From Bifidobacterium myosotis (GTDB taxonomy: Bacteria; Actinomycetota; Actinomycetes; Actinomycetales; Bifidobacteriaceae), in NCBI RefSeq assembly GCF_002259745.1, contig NZ_MWWW01000004.1:124001-188000 (forward strand): a stretch of DNA of 64,000 nt, read 5' to 3'. A program made the position numbers and the translations under genes. The notes beneath the pieces are model-generated. The model was not told where the DNA came from. It did not search any database and was given only the letters and a program-made list of their open reading frames with translations. The number at the start of each line of letters is the position of its first letter. The stretch's first letter is position 1. Positions 1 to 9,231 of the stretch are shown here, in pieces.

Positions 1-1239
1 AGCATACCTCACACACACTCAGCATCGCCACACCAACCACCCCAGCGTCGTCAACAGGCCAAAGCATGGCCACGCAACACCATTTTCGGCCATCCCAACA
101 GCGCCCGCAAGGTCACACAACGCCGCCGACGGCCAATCCCCGGTCAGCAACGGGTTACAAGACCGGCCCGGCGATGCCTAATCCAGTCCCACGCTCTACA
201 GCATGGCCATCCCAACTATCCCCGCGTCGCTGATAAGCCAGAGCTTGGTACCGCAACACCGCTGACGCCCAATTCGGCGTCAGCAACAAGCCACGGATTG
301 GCCCAGCAACGACACTGAGCCCCTTAGCGTCACCGACAGGCCAAAGCATGGCCGCACAACACCATTTTCGGCCATCCCAACAGCGCCCGCAAGGTCACAC
401 AACGCCGCCGACGGCCAATCCCCGGTCAGCAACGGGTTACAAGACCGGCCCGGCGATGCCTAATCCAGTCCCACGCTCTACAGCATGGCCATCCCAACTA
501 TCCCCGCGTCGCTGATAAGCCAGAGCTTGGTATCGCAACACCGCTGACGCCCAATTCCACGTCAGCAACAAGCCACGGATTGGCCCAGCAACGACACTGA
601 GCCCCTCAGCGTCGTCAACAGGCCAAAGCATGGCCACGCAACACCATTTTCGACCGTCTCAGCATCGCCGACGAGCCAAGACGTGGCCCAGCAACACCGC
701 TGACGAGCTCAGCGTCGCCGACAGGCCACGCCATGGCCTCATGTCAACGCGATTTTCCCCGTCAGCGTCGTCAGCAAGCCAGTGATTGGCTTGTTTGCGA
801 CGCCATCACCTACGTCAACGGGTTCATCACAGTCATTTCATCAAGCACACAGTCACGAGGAGCAGCCCGCACATTCGCAAGGCGCATTCGCAACACACAG
901 TCGCAAGGCATATTCGCAAGGCGCAGTCACAACACACATTCACAAGGAGGGCGCCCCCACTGAAGAACGCAACAGCGCCCTCTGCGCTATCGATGCGCAA
1001 TCAAGTAATCGCTCAGGCAATCAAGCAGGCATCAACCAAACAGAAACCAGAAGTCCGCCGCGCAACAATCGAGCAGCGACCAAGCAACGCGCAACCCGTC
1101 CGCAGCGAAACAGCGGCCATGCAACGGCCGAGCAGCAACCAATCGATCGCCGCTCGGCCGTCAGGCAGTATCAGTCCGGCATCACCGTCACTCGGCTATC
1201 AGCCAACATCAACCTACATCAGCCGACATCAACCCAACA
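1..1239. repeat. Non-coding repetitive region with 282-bp tandem higher-order repeat
   Basis: A 282-bp unit is present as two nearly identical copies (56-337 and 338-619) followed by the start of a third (620-652). Each unit is itself built from diverged segments of about 45-50 bp that share pieces such as GCATGGCC, CGCAACACC and (G/C)CCGAC. From 840 to 955 the pattern changes to short direct repeats of the type CATTCGCAAGGC and CAACACACA, and near 1195-1250 to repeats of the type CATCAACC. Open frames here repeat with the same period and have no convincing ribosome-binding sites, so I read no gene. The region lies just beyond the end of the GH120 gene. Function unknown. Confidence 0.8.
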
Positions 1240-3219
1240 TCACCGCTCCCAAATCAGCACTTCTCCGTCGCTATAGGAAGCCAGCGGACCTCGCGCGGAT
1301 CGCTCCCCGCGCAGCGCACCGGTGATATCCCGGTTCACGGCGATCGGCGAACCATCCGGGTTCTCGAAGTACTCCTCCACGATGCGCGGCTGGCCAAGAT
1401 CAGCCGTCCCGACGACCCGACCGACCGCAGCGCGCGCCGCATCCGGCAGCACAACCGCAAGCCATACCGCCTCCGGAGTCTCGCGCAGCGCCATCGACCC
1501 CTCACCGGCATCGATCACGGCATCCGTCTCCCAAGAGGCCGCCCGCGCTCCACCGACATACGTGTTGGCTTCCAGCATCATGGGTTGGGGCACGCTGCGA
1601 TACAGCTCCTCATCGCCCAGACCCGCCTGCTCGATGCGCCGCTCGTATTCGTCAAGCGAATGCGGATAATCCTCGAAACAGGCAGTGCCCGTATCGACCA
1701 CACCCTCTCCACCAGCGGCATCGGACATGCGTTCGGCTTCACCGGCACCGTCGGCCGTCATGAACAGGTTGTTGACGTACCGGTCGTCGCCGCCGTAGAC
1801 GAATGCCTCACCGGCCACATCCGTGGAATGTGGGAAGTGGTAGGGCGTTGACCGGTCGAGCACCTGCGTATGTCGGATGCGTCCGGCGAACAGGTTGTTG
1901 ACGAACGCGGCGCCCTGCGCGTAGTCGTCGAAGCTGAACGGGGATGCGAATACGTTGTTCATGAACGTGATGGGTCCGTGGGTCACCTCGGTCATCACGT
2001 CGCGTGTGTTGCGGTAGAACACGTTCGAGTCCACGATCGTGCCCTGCGCCTGCCAGTCGAGCCACATGCCCAACACGGAGTCGTGCACACGGTTGCGGCG
2101 CACGATCGTATCCACTGCGGCGTGCATTTTGATGGCGGCGACCTCCCAGCCGAAGAACTCCCGCTTGGTGCCGATGCGGTAGATGTGGTTGTGCTCGATG
2201 AGGCTGAACGCGCAACCCATGTGCCCGACCACGCCGTTCTGTCCGCAATCGTAGATCGTGTTGCCACGCACTACATGCCCGCCAACCACGCCCTTGCGCC
2301 AACCCACATGCAACGCCTTGTACACGGCCTCCTTCTGGTACTGGTAGCCGGACTTGCGATGGGTACGCGTGGATTCGTTGTCGCCGGTCGAGATCTCCTT
2401 GCCCAGCGAAACCGCCGAGCATTTGGCGTCATGAATCACGTTATCCTCAATGACCCAGCCGCGCGACCAGTGCGGCCCGATCAGCCCCACCTGATCGGCG
2501 GTCGGCGGCGTGTACGGGCAGGCCGCCCGGCACAGCTCGAAACCACGTACGGTGATGTAATTGACGTACGGACGACTCGGATAGAAGCACGTCTCGCGTA
2601 CGTTGATCTCCGTCATCTCGACGTTTGGGTCCGCGTCATGGAAGTTCGCCCAGATCGTGGTGTGTTCGGCATCCGTTTCGCAGTACCACACATTAAGTGT
2701 GGCATCCGGGTCCAGCAACGGCACGATGGTGTTCGTTGCGGCGTCGCGCCCGGTGTCCCAGCGCTCGGGCGCGCGCACCTTGTCCAGCGAAGACACCTCG
2801 TAGAACGACTTGCCGTTGAGGTACACGTCGCCCAGATGACGGACCTCGACCTTGGGGTCCGGGTAGACGGTCCAATCGCCGAACACCGTCTCAACGTACG
2901 GGTTGTATCCGCCGAAGAAACCGCTCGGGAGGACGACCTTCCACACGCCATCGCCCTCCGGCATCCAGCTCGTGACGCGTTCGGCACCGGTGATCACCGG
3001 ACGCGGCTCGCCCTCGGCGGCCCGGTAGACGATGCGGTTCGTCTCACTTTCGCCGCCGAACCTCGGGTCCACGGACTCCCTGTAGGTGCCCTCGTGCACG
3101 ATTATCTCGTCGCCGGCACGCGCGATCGCGGCCGCCTGGCCGATGGTCAGGAACGGGTCGGCCTCAGTGCCGCCGCCCGCCAGGGAACCGGCCGAAGCCG
3201 AAACATGATACTGCGTCAT
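1240..3219 (-). CDS. GH120-type beta-xylosidase (right-handed beta-helix)
   Basis: A 659-residue protein without signal peptide, so probably cytoplasmic, predicted to release xylose from the non-reducing end of imported xylo-oligosaccharides. The first 60 residues have the TIGQAAAIARAGDEIIVHEGTY pattern's core typical of parallel beta-helix entry (DUF1565-like), and the middle consists of beta-helix coils. The segment GMWLDW places an Asp at 388 and VMTEVTHGP places a Glu at 411. Their 23-residue spacing equals that of the nucleophile and acid/base of the GH120 enzyme XylC (Asp382/Glu405), and B. adolescentis is known to have a GH120 xylosidase. It is the last gene of the xylan locus, 162 bp beyond the acetyltransferase gene, so it may have its own promoter. 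The family is a firm inference; exact substrate preference is not visible. Confidence 0.85.
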   Translation of the reverse strand: MTQYHVSASAGSLAGGGTEADPFLTIGQAAAIARAGDEIIVHEGTYRESVDPRFGGESETNRIVYRAAEGEPRPVITGAERVTSWMPEGDGVWKVVLPSGFFGGYNPYVETVFGDWTVYPDPKVEVRHLGDVYLNGKSFYEVSSLDKVRAPERWDTGRDAATNTIVPLLDPDATLNVWYCETDAEHTTIWANFHDADPNVEMTEINVRETCFYPSRPYVNYITVRGFELCRAACPYTPPTADQVGLIGPHWSRGWVIEDNVIHDAKCSAVSLGKEISTGDNESTRTHRKSGYQYQKEAVYKALHVGWRKGVVGGHVVRGNTIYDCGQNGVVGHMGCAFSLIEHNHIYRIGTKREFFGWEVAAIKMHAAVDTIVRRNRVHDSVLGMWLDWQAQGTIVDSNVFYRNTRDVMTEVTHGPITFMNNVFASPFSFDDYAQGAAFVNNLFAGRIRHTQVLDRSTPYHFPHSTDVAGEAFVYGGDDRYVNNLFMTADGAGEAERMSDAAGGEGVVDTGTACFEDYPHSLDEYERRIEQAGLGDEELYRSVPQPMMLEANTYVGGARAASWETDAVIDAGEGSMALRETPEAVWLAVVLPDAARAAVGRVVGTADLGQPRIVEEYFENPDGSPIAVNRDITGALRGERSARGPLASYSDGEVLIWER

Positions 3220-3381
3220 TGCATTGCTCCTTTGCTCTGTTGTTGAAATCCATGACGGCCTGTGCCCGGTTCAGACAAGGCCGCCGCCGATGTGCCCGCC
3301 GCCGGGACGCCCACCTCAGACGACTTCGCTGGCCGCTCACGGCGGGAGCGGAAAGTGAAGGTCTCAGGGGGGAGCTGCGGC

Positions 3382-4032
3382 CTATGCGCCCTCTACGGCG
3401 GCACGCTGTTCGGGCGTCCAGTCATCGGGAACGCGGCCAATCACATGGCAAGGATTGCCCACGGCGATGGAGTCGGCGGGGATATCATGCGTGACCACGG
3501 CACCCGCGCCGATGATGGTGTTGTCGCCGATGGTGACGCCAGGGCAGATCACCACGTTGCCGCCGAGCCACACGTTGTTGCCGATGGTCACATCCTCGTT
3601 GTGCTGCCAGCCCTCAAGTCTGGGCTTGCGCGCGATGGCGTGGTTCGGTGTGTAGATACTCACACGGGGGCCGATCAGGCAGTCCGATCCGATGGAAATC
3701 GGCCCGCCGCCCACGACGAGGAAGTCCATGTTGATGAATGTGCGGTCGCCGATTTTCAGCCCCAAACCGTAATCAAGGCGAATCGGCGGGCGGAAGTCCA
3801 CGCCAGCGCCGGCTTCGGGCACGAGCTCGCGGAACAGTCGCTCAGCCTCGGCCGTATCCTCGAAATAGATGCGATTGATGCGATCACAGGTGGACTGCGC
3901 CTCGCGCGTGAGCTCCGGCAGAATCGCCGACTTGCGGTACTGCAGCCAGTCGTCCGCGAACAGTTTCGCCACGTCCGGATAGTCGCGCTTGAGTTGGTCG
4001 AGATTGCGGGTCGCGACCGTAGTATCTACCAT
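3382..4032 (-). CDS. Hexapeptide-repeat sugar O-acetyltransferase (maltose/galactoside acetyltransferase family)
   Basis: A 216-residue left-handed beta-helix acetyltransferase that should move acetyl from acetyl-CoA to a sugar hydroxyl. The N-terminus (about 1-60) is the usual helical Mac-type domain; hexapeptide repeats run from about residue 75, for example IGSDCLIGPRVSIYTPNHAI with the family's catalytic His, and IGNNVWLGGNVVICPG. The start at 4032 is chosen because GAGGAGG lies 6 nt upstream; longer readings of the frame have no ribosome-binding site and a poor N-terminus. It begins 29 bp after the preceding GH43 gene. An acetylating enzyme in a locus with two esterases is odd; in other bacteria such enzymes detoxify surplus non-metabolised sugars, which could apply here. 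Confidence 0.85.
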   Translation of the reverse strand: MVDTTVATRNLDQLKRDYPDVAKLFADDWLQYRKSAILPELTREAQSTCDRINRIYFEDTAEAERLFRELVPEAGAGVDFRPPIRLDYGLGLKIGDRTFINMDFLVVGGGPISIGSDCLIGPRVSIYTPNHAIARKPRLEGWQHNEDVTIGNNVWLGGNVVICPGVTIGDNTIIGAGAVVTHDIPADSIAVGNPCHVIGRVPDDWTPEQRAAVEGA

Positions 4033-4061
4033 GAATTGCCTCCTCGCTTTGGTTTGACGGT

Positions 4062-5933
4062 CTAACAATATTCGTTGGACGGTATTGTACGGCTGCCGGC
4101 CACGCAACCCACGAACCCGCCGGCCCATTCCGTGCTCAGGAACCGCGCGTCGCACTCCCCCAAAATCCGCGCCGCCGAGGTGTCGATATGCGTCAACAAC
4201 GCGAGCTCCGCACAATCGTGCGCCTCACCTTCTACAGCACTCGACGCACGTTCATGGCCCGATTCCAGTCCATCGACCGGCGGCAGACATGCGAGGAAGG
4301 TCAGCCGATTGCCATACAGCCGCAGACCGAACCATTCACCCGGCGCCAGAGTCCCGCAGTCGAGGACATGTGTCTTGCCACGGTCAACGACCCTAACCAT
4401 CAGCCCACCTATCGCATCGATTCCCATGGTGACGTCGTGCGTGGAATCCTGATGCAGCATCAGCGTGCGACCCGGACCGGCCAGTACGGCGTAGTCCAAC
4501 GCATCTACGCGAACAAACCGATAGCCATCCCGCCCGCGCACCTCGACCAAACGATTGTCGCCCACCCAAATGGGTTCAGGGTGAACGATTTCGGCAGCAG
4601 TGGCCGCAGCGGCGATTTCCACTGCCCGCACCGAACGCAATCCGCCATGCCCATCGGTTTCGACCGCAAGAGCATGTGGCAGCCGCCCGAGCCCAGGTGC
4701 CACCACAGGCCAGCCGGGATCGGTGGTGTCGTCCTGCTTGGTCGGGCCGCTGCCCTCCAGCTTCCATGAGACGGGATTACGTTCCCACCTCACCGGCGCC
4801 ACGAACGTTTCACGTCCGAGATAGCTGAACAACTCGCCGGCTTCGTTCCCCGGCACTTCGCGCACGCCAAGGCAAGTGAGCAACCACCCGGCTTCAGGAT
4901 GACACAGCAGGTCGGCATGCCCGACGCACTGGATGAGCTCCCCGTTGCCCAGATGACGGTGGGTGAGTATCGGGTTCTTCTTGAATCCTTCGAACAGACG
5001 GTCGAACGGGCCGATCACACATCCTTCGCCGTCTCGGGCGGGTTCGATGAGCACCTCGCGCGAGGCCAGCCCCTGCTCGAAATCGGCGAGCGCTGCGGCG
5101 AACCCGTTCGGCGCATAGGTACGCATCATCATCTCGCTGTGCTCGAAGCTGGTGCCGCCTTCCGCGGTCATCAGGTACACCCAGTCACCGATGCGATAGA
5201 GGTGCGGACCTTCCGCCCATACCGCGCCTACGCCGTACCCGCGCCAGATCACTGTTTTCCGCCCCTGCAGCGACCAGCCGGACGCAGGATCGATGGGCTG
5301 GGTCCAGATTTCGGTCTGGCCTTCCCACTGCGGGTTCAAGGCCGGTCGGGTCTGCGTCCACCAGACAGTGCCGTCCGAGTCCTCGAAGATGTCCGGGTCG
5401 ATGCCCTCGGCGCCAGCCACCCAGTACGGGCCTTGCCATGGGCCTTCCAACGTGTCCGCGACGATCACGAAGTTGCCTTGTGCCGCGCGGCAGGCCTCGA
5501 TGTCTTCCATCGCGCACCCGGCGGCGAGAGCCTGGCCCTCGTTGACGCGCGCCACCGTGCAGACGATGACGTATCGTCCGCCGATGCGGCGGATGGTCGG
5601 CGCGTACAGTCCGCCGGAATCCTCCACACCGTCGATGAGCAGCCGGCGTGCCATCGCCCCGTCTACGGCATCACCCGCATGGGTCCACGTTGCCAGATCA
5701 CGGGTCACATGGATGGGCAGTCCCGGCACCAGCTCGAATGAGGAGTTGACCAGCACGATCTCCTCGCGCGAATCATCCCATATCCACGAGGGGTCCGGAT
5801 ACATGCCCCGCATGACGGGGTTGCTGACGATCCGCACCCCCTGTGCGTCCGGCGTACCTAGCGCCCCCTCCATGCCGGAAACCTGCACGCTTTCCTTCAC
5901 AACATCCGTGACGCCACTATTGATAGTCACCAT
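4062..5933 (-). CDS. GH43 family glycoside hydrolase (beta-xylosidase/arabinofuranosidase), divergent
   Basis: A 623-residue cytoplasmic enzyme with an N-terminal five-bladed beta-propeller (about 35-370) and a C-terminal beta-sandwich domain. The inverting-GH43 triad is visible: Asp47 in MYPDPS (general base), Asp179 in GIDPDIF (pKa modulator) and Glu241 in WAEGPHLY (general acid); the metal-site His is probably in VGHADL. The layout is closest to subfamily 11-like xylosidases, but the blades differ clearly from the other two GH43 proteins of the locus, so the specificity (xylosyl, arabinosyl or a decorated end) cannot be assigned. AGAAAGGGAAG precedes the start. It sits 70 bp after the upstream GH43 gene. 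Confidence 0.8.
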   Translation of the reverse strand: MVTINSGVTDVVKESVQVSGMEGALGTPDAQGVRIVSNPVMRGMYPDPSWIWDDSREEIVLVNSSFELVPGLPIHVTRDLATWTHAGDAVDGAMARRLLIDGVEDSGGLYAPTIRRIGGRYVIVCTVARVNEGQALAAGCAMEDIEACRAAQGNFVIVADTLEGPWQGPYWVAGAEGIDPDIFEDSDGTVWWTQTRPALNPQWEGQTEIWTQPIDPASGWSLQGRKTVIWRGYGVGAVWAEGPHLYRIGDWVYLMTAEGGTSFEHSEMMMRTYAPNGFAAALADFEQGLASREVLIEPARDGEGCVIGPFDRLFEGFKKNPILTHRHLGNGELIQCVGHADLLCHPEAGWLLTCLGVREVPGNEAGELFSYLGRETFVAPVRWERNPVSWKLEGSGPTKQDDTTDPGWPVVAPGLGRLPHALAVETDGHGGLRSVRAVEIAAAATAAEIVHPEPIWVGDNRLVEVRGRDGYRFVRVDALDYAVLAGPGRTLMLHQDSTHDVTMGIDAIGGLMVRVVDRGKTHVLDCGTLAPGEWFGLRLYGNRLTFLACLPPVDGLESGHERASSAVEGEAHDCAELALLTHIDTSAARILGECDARFLSTEWAGGFVGCVAGSRTIPSNEYC

Positions 5934-6003
5934 TGATTACTTCCCTTTCTTTCGTTGAACAACCATGTTTCGCCGCGGCACTGGTCCGCAATACCAAGCC
6001 GCA

Positions 6004-7617
6004 TCATCCGCCGATTCGTCCGTCCACTTCAGGCGTATCCCTCGGCCCCGCGAACCGGAAATCACGAAAATGCGCGACACCCCCGACCTCGACGGTCGGC
6101 ATCAGGAACAAACCAATACGGCAGCCGATGAAATAGTCCAAGGTGTAATACAGCGGGTAGATTCCTCCGAGCCTTCTCCACCCGGGTGAGACATCGCCCA
6201 AATCCAGATATTCGAAGGCGACCATGTCCTTCTTGTCGGTGAAATCGTAGATGGCACGCAACCGTACGACGGGACCGCTCACCTCGGTACGAATGGTTTC
6301 GACCGCCGGAGCGTCATAATCGCCATCTCCCCATATCGAATCGTTGATGCGGGGCTTCAGTTGCACACACACCGAGAAGCACTCTCCAGACCGCGTTATA
6401 GCAATATAGCGATAGTATCCTTGGAGCGCGGCCAGACCGGCATAATCGCCGTCACGCAACGATGCCGCATCAATGGTGACCTCGGCCATACACCGTGGCC
6501 CGACCGTGCGTTGGGTCAACGTGTTCCACGCATGGCTGATGTTCATCGCGACACTGCCGCCGTGCAAAGTAAAACTGCTCTCCTGCTCGCTCACCGACCA
6601 GAATGCAGGATGCGCTAGGTGATTGAACTGCCAGAAAGGCTTGAGATCGGTCACCTCCACGTCGGTTTCCTCGCCCGCCGTATACCGGAAATCGTCACTG
6701 CCATTGAGCGGAGCGTACTCGTAGTCGGCATGATTGGTCGGCACGCTCACCTGCATCGGCACGCGACCGTCAATGCCCAAAACGGGGAACCCGTCCTCTC
6801 CGAATCGCATAGGCATGACGGTGGGTGCCCTGCCCAAGGCGCCGCGGTCGTGCATCATGAAGGCGTACCATCGTCCGTCAGGAGTATCGACCATGCCTCC
6901 CTGCGCATCGCCGAGGTCATGGAAGTCTAAATCGTCGTCAAGCACCTCCCGCGCCTTGAATTCACCCTCCAACGAATCGGACAGCAGGCAAACTTCGGTT
7001 TTGCGGTGTCCGGAACGGAAGTGGCAGGTCCACACGTAGTACCGGCCGTCATGCTTGTAGATATGGCTACCCTCATATCCCAGATCTGCGTTGGGATCGT
7101 CCTCGGCGATGATGCGGTCGATGCCTCCCGACTTCGGGCCGCTCAGGTCGGGCTCCATTTCCGTCAGATGAAGACGGGTGTTGCCATGCACGATGTACAC
7201 CCGACCGTCATCGTCGTAGAGCACGCTGTTGTCGTAGTACAGGCCGTCGATGACGCGTTTCGTCCAAGGGCCGGCGGGGTCGCTCGCTTCCAACACATAG
7301 GTCCGCTGCGTGTCGTTGGCAGCGAACACCACGGAGAACAGCCCGTTATGGTAGCGCAGCGATGGAGCCCACATACCGCATCCGTAGGCGTTGCGCCCTT
7401 CCTGTTCCAACCGCTGCGCCGCAGTGTCATCGAGCTTCGCGTAAGCATGCGTCAGGAATTCCCAGTGCAGCAAATCGTATGATCGCAGGATATCGCAGCC
7501 CGGCATCAGGAACATCGTGGTGGTGGCCATGTAGTACGTATCGCCCACACGAATGATGTCCGGGTCGGGAAAATCGCTGTTGATAATCGGATTGTGCGCG
7601 GTGGCCATGGTCGTCAT
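6004..7617 (-). CDS. GH43 alpha-L-arabinofuranosidase-like hydrolase (subfamily 12-like)
   Basis: A 537-residue protein with the beta-propeller at about 8-315 and a C-terminal concanavalin-like beta-sandwich. Catalytic residues are seen at Asp18 (DFPDPD), Asp129 (YYDNSVLYDDDG) and Glu182 (GYEGSHIY). The N-terminal sequence NPIINSDFPDPDIIRVGD is the pattern I associate with the arabinofuranosidase-rich subfamily GH43_12, which would supply removal of arabinose side chains from arabinoxylo-oligosaccharides. No signal peptide. Two in-frame ATGs lie three codons apart (7617 and 7608); GAACGGAAC upstream fits the first. Subfamily call is from memory of motifs, so the substrate is an inference. Confidence 0.8.
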   Translation of the reverse strand: MTTMATAHNPIINSDFPDPDIIRVGDTYYMATTTMFLMPGCDILRSYDLLHWEFLTHAYAKLDDTAAQRLEQEGRNAYGCGMWAPSLRYHNGLFSVVFAANDTQRTYVLEASDPAGPWTKRVIDGLYYDNSVLYDDDGRVYIVHGNTRLHLTEMEPDLSGPKSGGIDRIIAEDDPNADLGYEGSHIYKHDGRYYVWTCHFRSGHRKTEVCLLSDSLEGEFKAREVLDDDLDFHDLGDAQGGMVDTPDGRWYAFMMHDRGALGRAPTVMPMRFGEDGFPVLGIDGRVPMQVSVPTNHADYEYAPLNGSDDFRYTAGEETDVEVTDLKPFWQFNHLAHPAFWSVSEQESSFTLHGGSVAMNISHAWNTLTQRTVGPRCMAEVTIDAASLRDGDYAGLAALQGYYRYIAITRSGECFSVCVQLKPRINDSIWGDGDYDAPAVETIRTEVSGPVVRLRAIYDFTDKKDMVAFEYLDLGDVSPGWRRLGGIYPLYYTLDYFIGCRIGLFLMPTVEVGGVAHFRDFRFAGPRDTPEVDGRIGG

Positions 7618-7698
7618 TGATATGTTCCGTTCTCAAGATCGCTTCAGGATTGGTTCAGGATTGATTGACTCGGGTCCTATCCGTCGCCCCCTGTCATG

Positions 7699-9225
7699 TC
7701 ATGAGCCCGTCGCGATTGTGCCATCAGATTCCATGCCGGTGACGACGCCAAAACGCATGGCCGCGAACTGGATTCCATCACTGCCGCAACGACTCCATTG
7801 GGGCAATGGCGTGCCGTCGTTGCGTACCCCGTTCGGGTTGCCGGTGATGGCGAAGTTCGCCCAGTAGCGGCTCATCATGTCCGCAAGCTCATAGTGCCAA
7901 CCGGAGAATGGGCGCCAGCAGCGTGCCAGCGAATTAAAGGTGAACCAGAGTTCCGAGGAGTGGAAGGCCCCCGCGCTATCACCAGGCATATCCACATCGA
8001 AACGGTAATAGTAGGGCGGGTTCGCGCCACCTGAAATCCACGCTCGAATCAGATCCATGTTGCCCTGCTCGCCGGCGGGCATGACGGTGCCGTCCGCTTG
8101 GGTTTCGAGGAATTCCCCTGTGGTATTGCCGATGATGATGTCCATCGGCTGTTGTGCACCACGGCGCAGGATGTCGCCATATTGACCCGGCAGCATACGC
8201 CCATCGACGCAGGGCATCCAGTTGGCCGGCATGGGCCAGGCTTGAGCAGCAAGTCCAGCGTCTTCAGGAGCCGGGAAGTGTTCGGCGGCGTCCAGCAACG
8301 CGTCGGCGGAGATGCGACGCGCCTCCCGCACCGACGGCACGCCAAGGAAATCGAGGAATCGGATGGCGTTGTGCTGTGCTTCCTCCAGCGAACGAAGCCG
8401 CATGTTGAACAGACCGATTCCGGCACCGGACTGCATGATTGCACGATGGAACAGTCCTTGATTGAGCGGCGAGCAAATCTGCGAAAGCACACTGGCCGCG
8501 CCCGCCGATTGGCCGAACACGGTGATTGAAGCCGGGTCGCCACCAAATGCGGCAATATTGCCTTGCACCCACAGAATGGCTGCCCTCTGATCCAGTAGTC
8601 CGAAGTTGGCGTACGGTTCCTCCGGCACGCTTCCGGCGGCTCGTAGCTCGGCCTCACGCTGCAAATCGGGATGGGTGAAGAATCCGAACGCATTCATCCG
8701 ATAGGCGACGCTGACCACCACCACGCCCAGACGCGCAAGCGCACTGCCGTCGAATTCCTTTTCAGCGGGCGTGCCGCACTGGTACGCGCCGCCATGAATC
8801 CACACCATAACCGGCAACAACCCATGTCGTGAGTCTGCCGGCATGCACGAAGCGTCTTCCGGCTGCTTGCCGCAACCATGGCCAATGCCACGGCGCAGTC
8901 TGGCCTCACCACTGCCTGTCAATGCCGGTGTCCAGATATTCACGTACAGGCAGTCCTCGCTGCGTGGCGAATCGGGGTCCACCTGCCATTCCCTGCCATA
9001 GAATTCCTCGGGATTCCAACGCGGCTGCATGGCACTGGGACCGAAATCATGCGCATGCAGAATGCCTTTCCATGACTGGAGCGGCTGCGGAGCGCGCCAG
9101 CGCAGCTCCCCCACTGGAGGGGCCGCAAACGGTACGCCGCGGAAAACGGTGATTTCCGGATCTTCCGAGGCCAATCCCTCAATGACACCATATGCCGTAC
9201 GCACCTGTCTGAGCACCATTGCCAT
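7699..9225 (-). CDS. Type-B carboxylesterase, probable feruloyl/acetyl esterase
   Basis: A 508-residue alpha/beta hydrolase of the carboxylesterase type-B family. Ser240 in FGQSAGA is the nucleophile and HGG at 144-146 forms the oxyanion hole; SEDCLYVNIWTP is a family signature. Related bifidobacterial esterases release ferulic or other hydroxycinnamic acids, and inside a xylan locus the likely job is to strip feruloyl or acetyl groups from imported arabinoxylo-oligosaccharides. No export signal. It follows the GH8 gene after only 6 bp, so the two are co-transcribed and probably coupled in translation. About 30 residues near 103-135 are an unusual glycine/cysteine-rich insert between the SEDCLYVN motif and the oxyanion strand. 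Confidence 0.82.
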   Translation of the reverse strand: MAMVLRQVRTAYGVIEGLASEDPEITVFRGVPFAAPPVGELRWRAPQPLQSWKGILHAHDFGPSAMQPRWNPEEFYGREWQVDPDSPRSEDCLYVNIWTPALTGSGEARLRRGIGHGCGKQPEDASCMPADSRHGLLPVMVWIHGGAYQCGTPAEKEFDGSALARLGVVVVSVAYRMNAFGFFTHPDLQREAELRAAGSVPEEPYANFGLLDQRAAILWVQGNIAAFGGDPASITVFGQSAGAASVLSQICSPLNQGLFHRAIMQSGAGIGLFNMRLRSLEEAQHNAIRFLDFLGVPSVREARRISADALLDAAEHFPAPEDAGLAAQAWPMPANWMPCVDGRMLPGQYGDILRRGAQQPMDIIIGNTTGEFLETQADGTVMPAGEQGNMDLIRAWISGGANPPYYYRFDVDMPGDSAGAFHSSELWFTFNSLARCWRPFSGWHYELADMMSRYWANFAITGNPNGVRNDGTPLPQWSRCGSDGIQFAAMRFGVVTGMESDGTIATGS

Positions 9226-9231
9226 TCTCCT

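Noticed and set aside
155-1325. Small frames in the repeat region
   Set aside because: They follow the 282-bp repeat period or short repeats and lack start signals.
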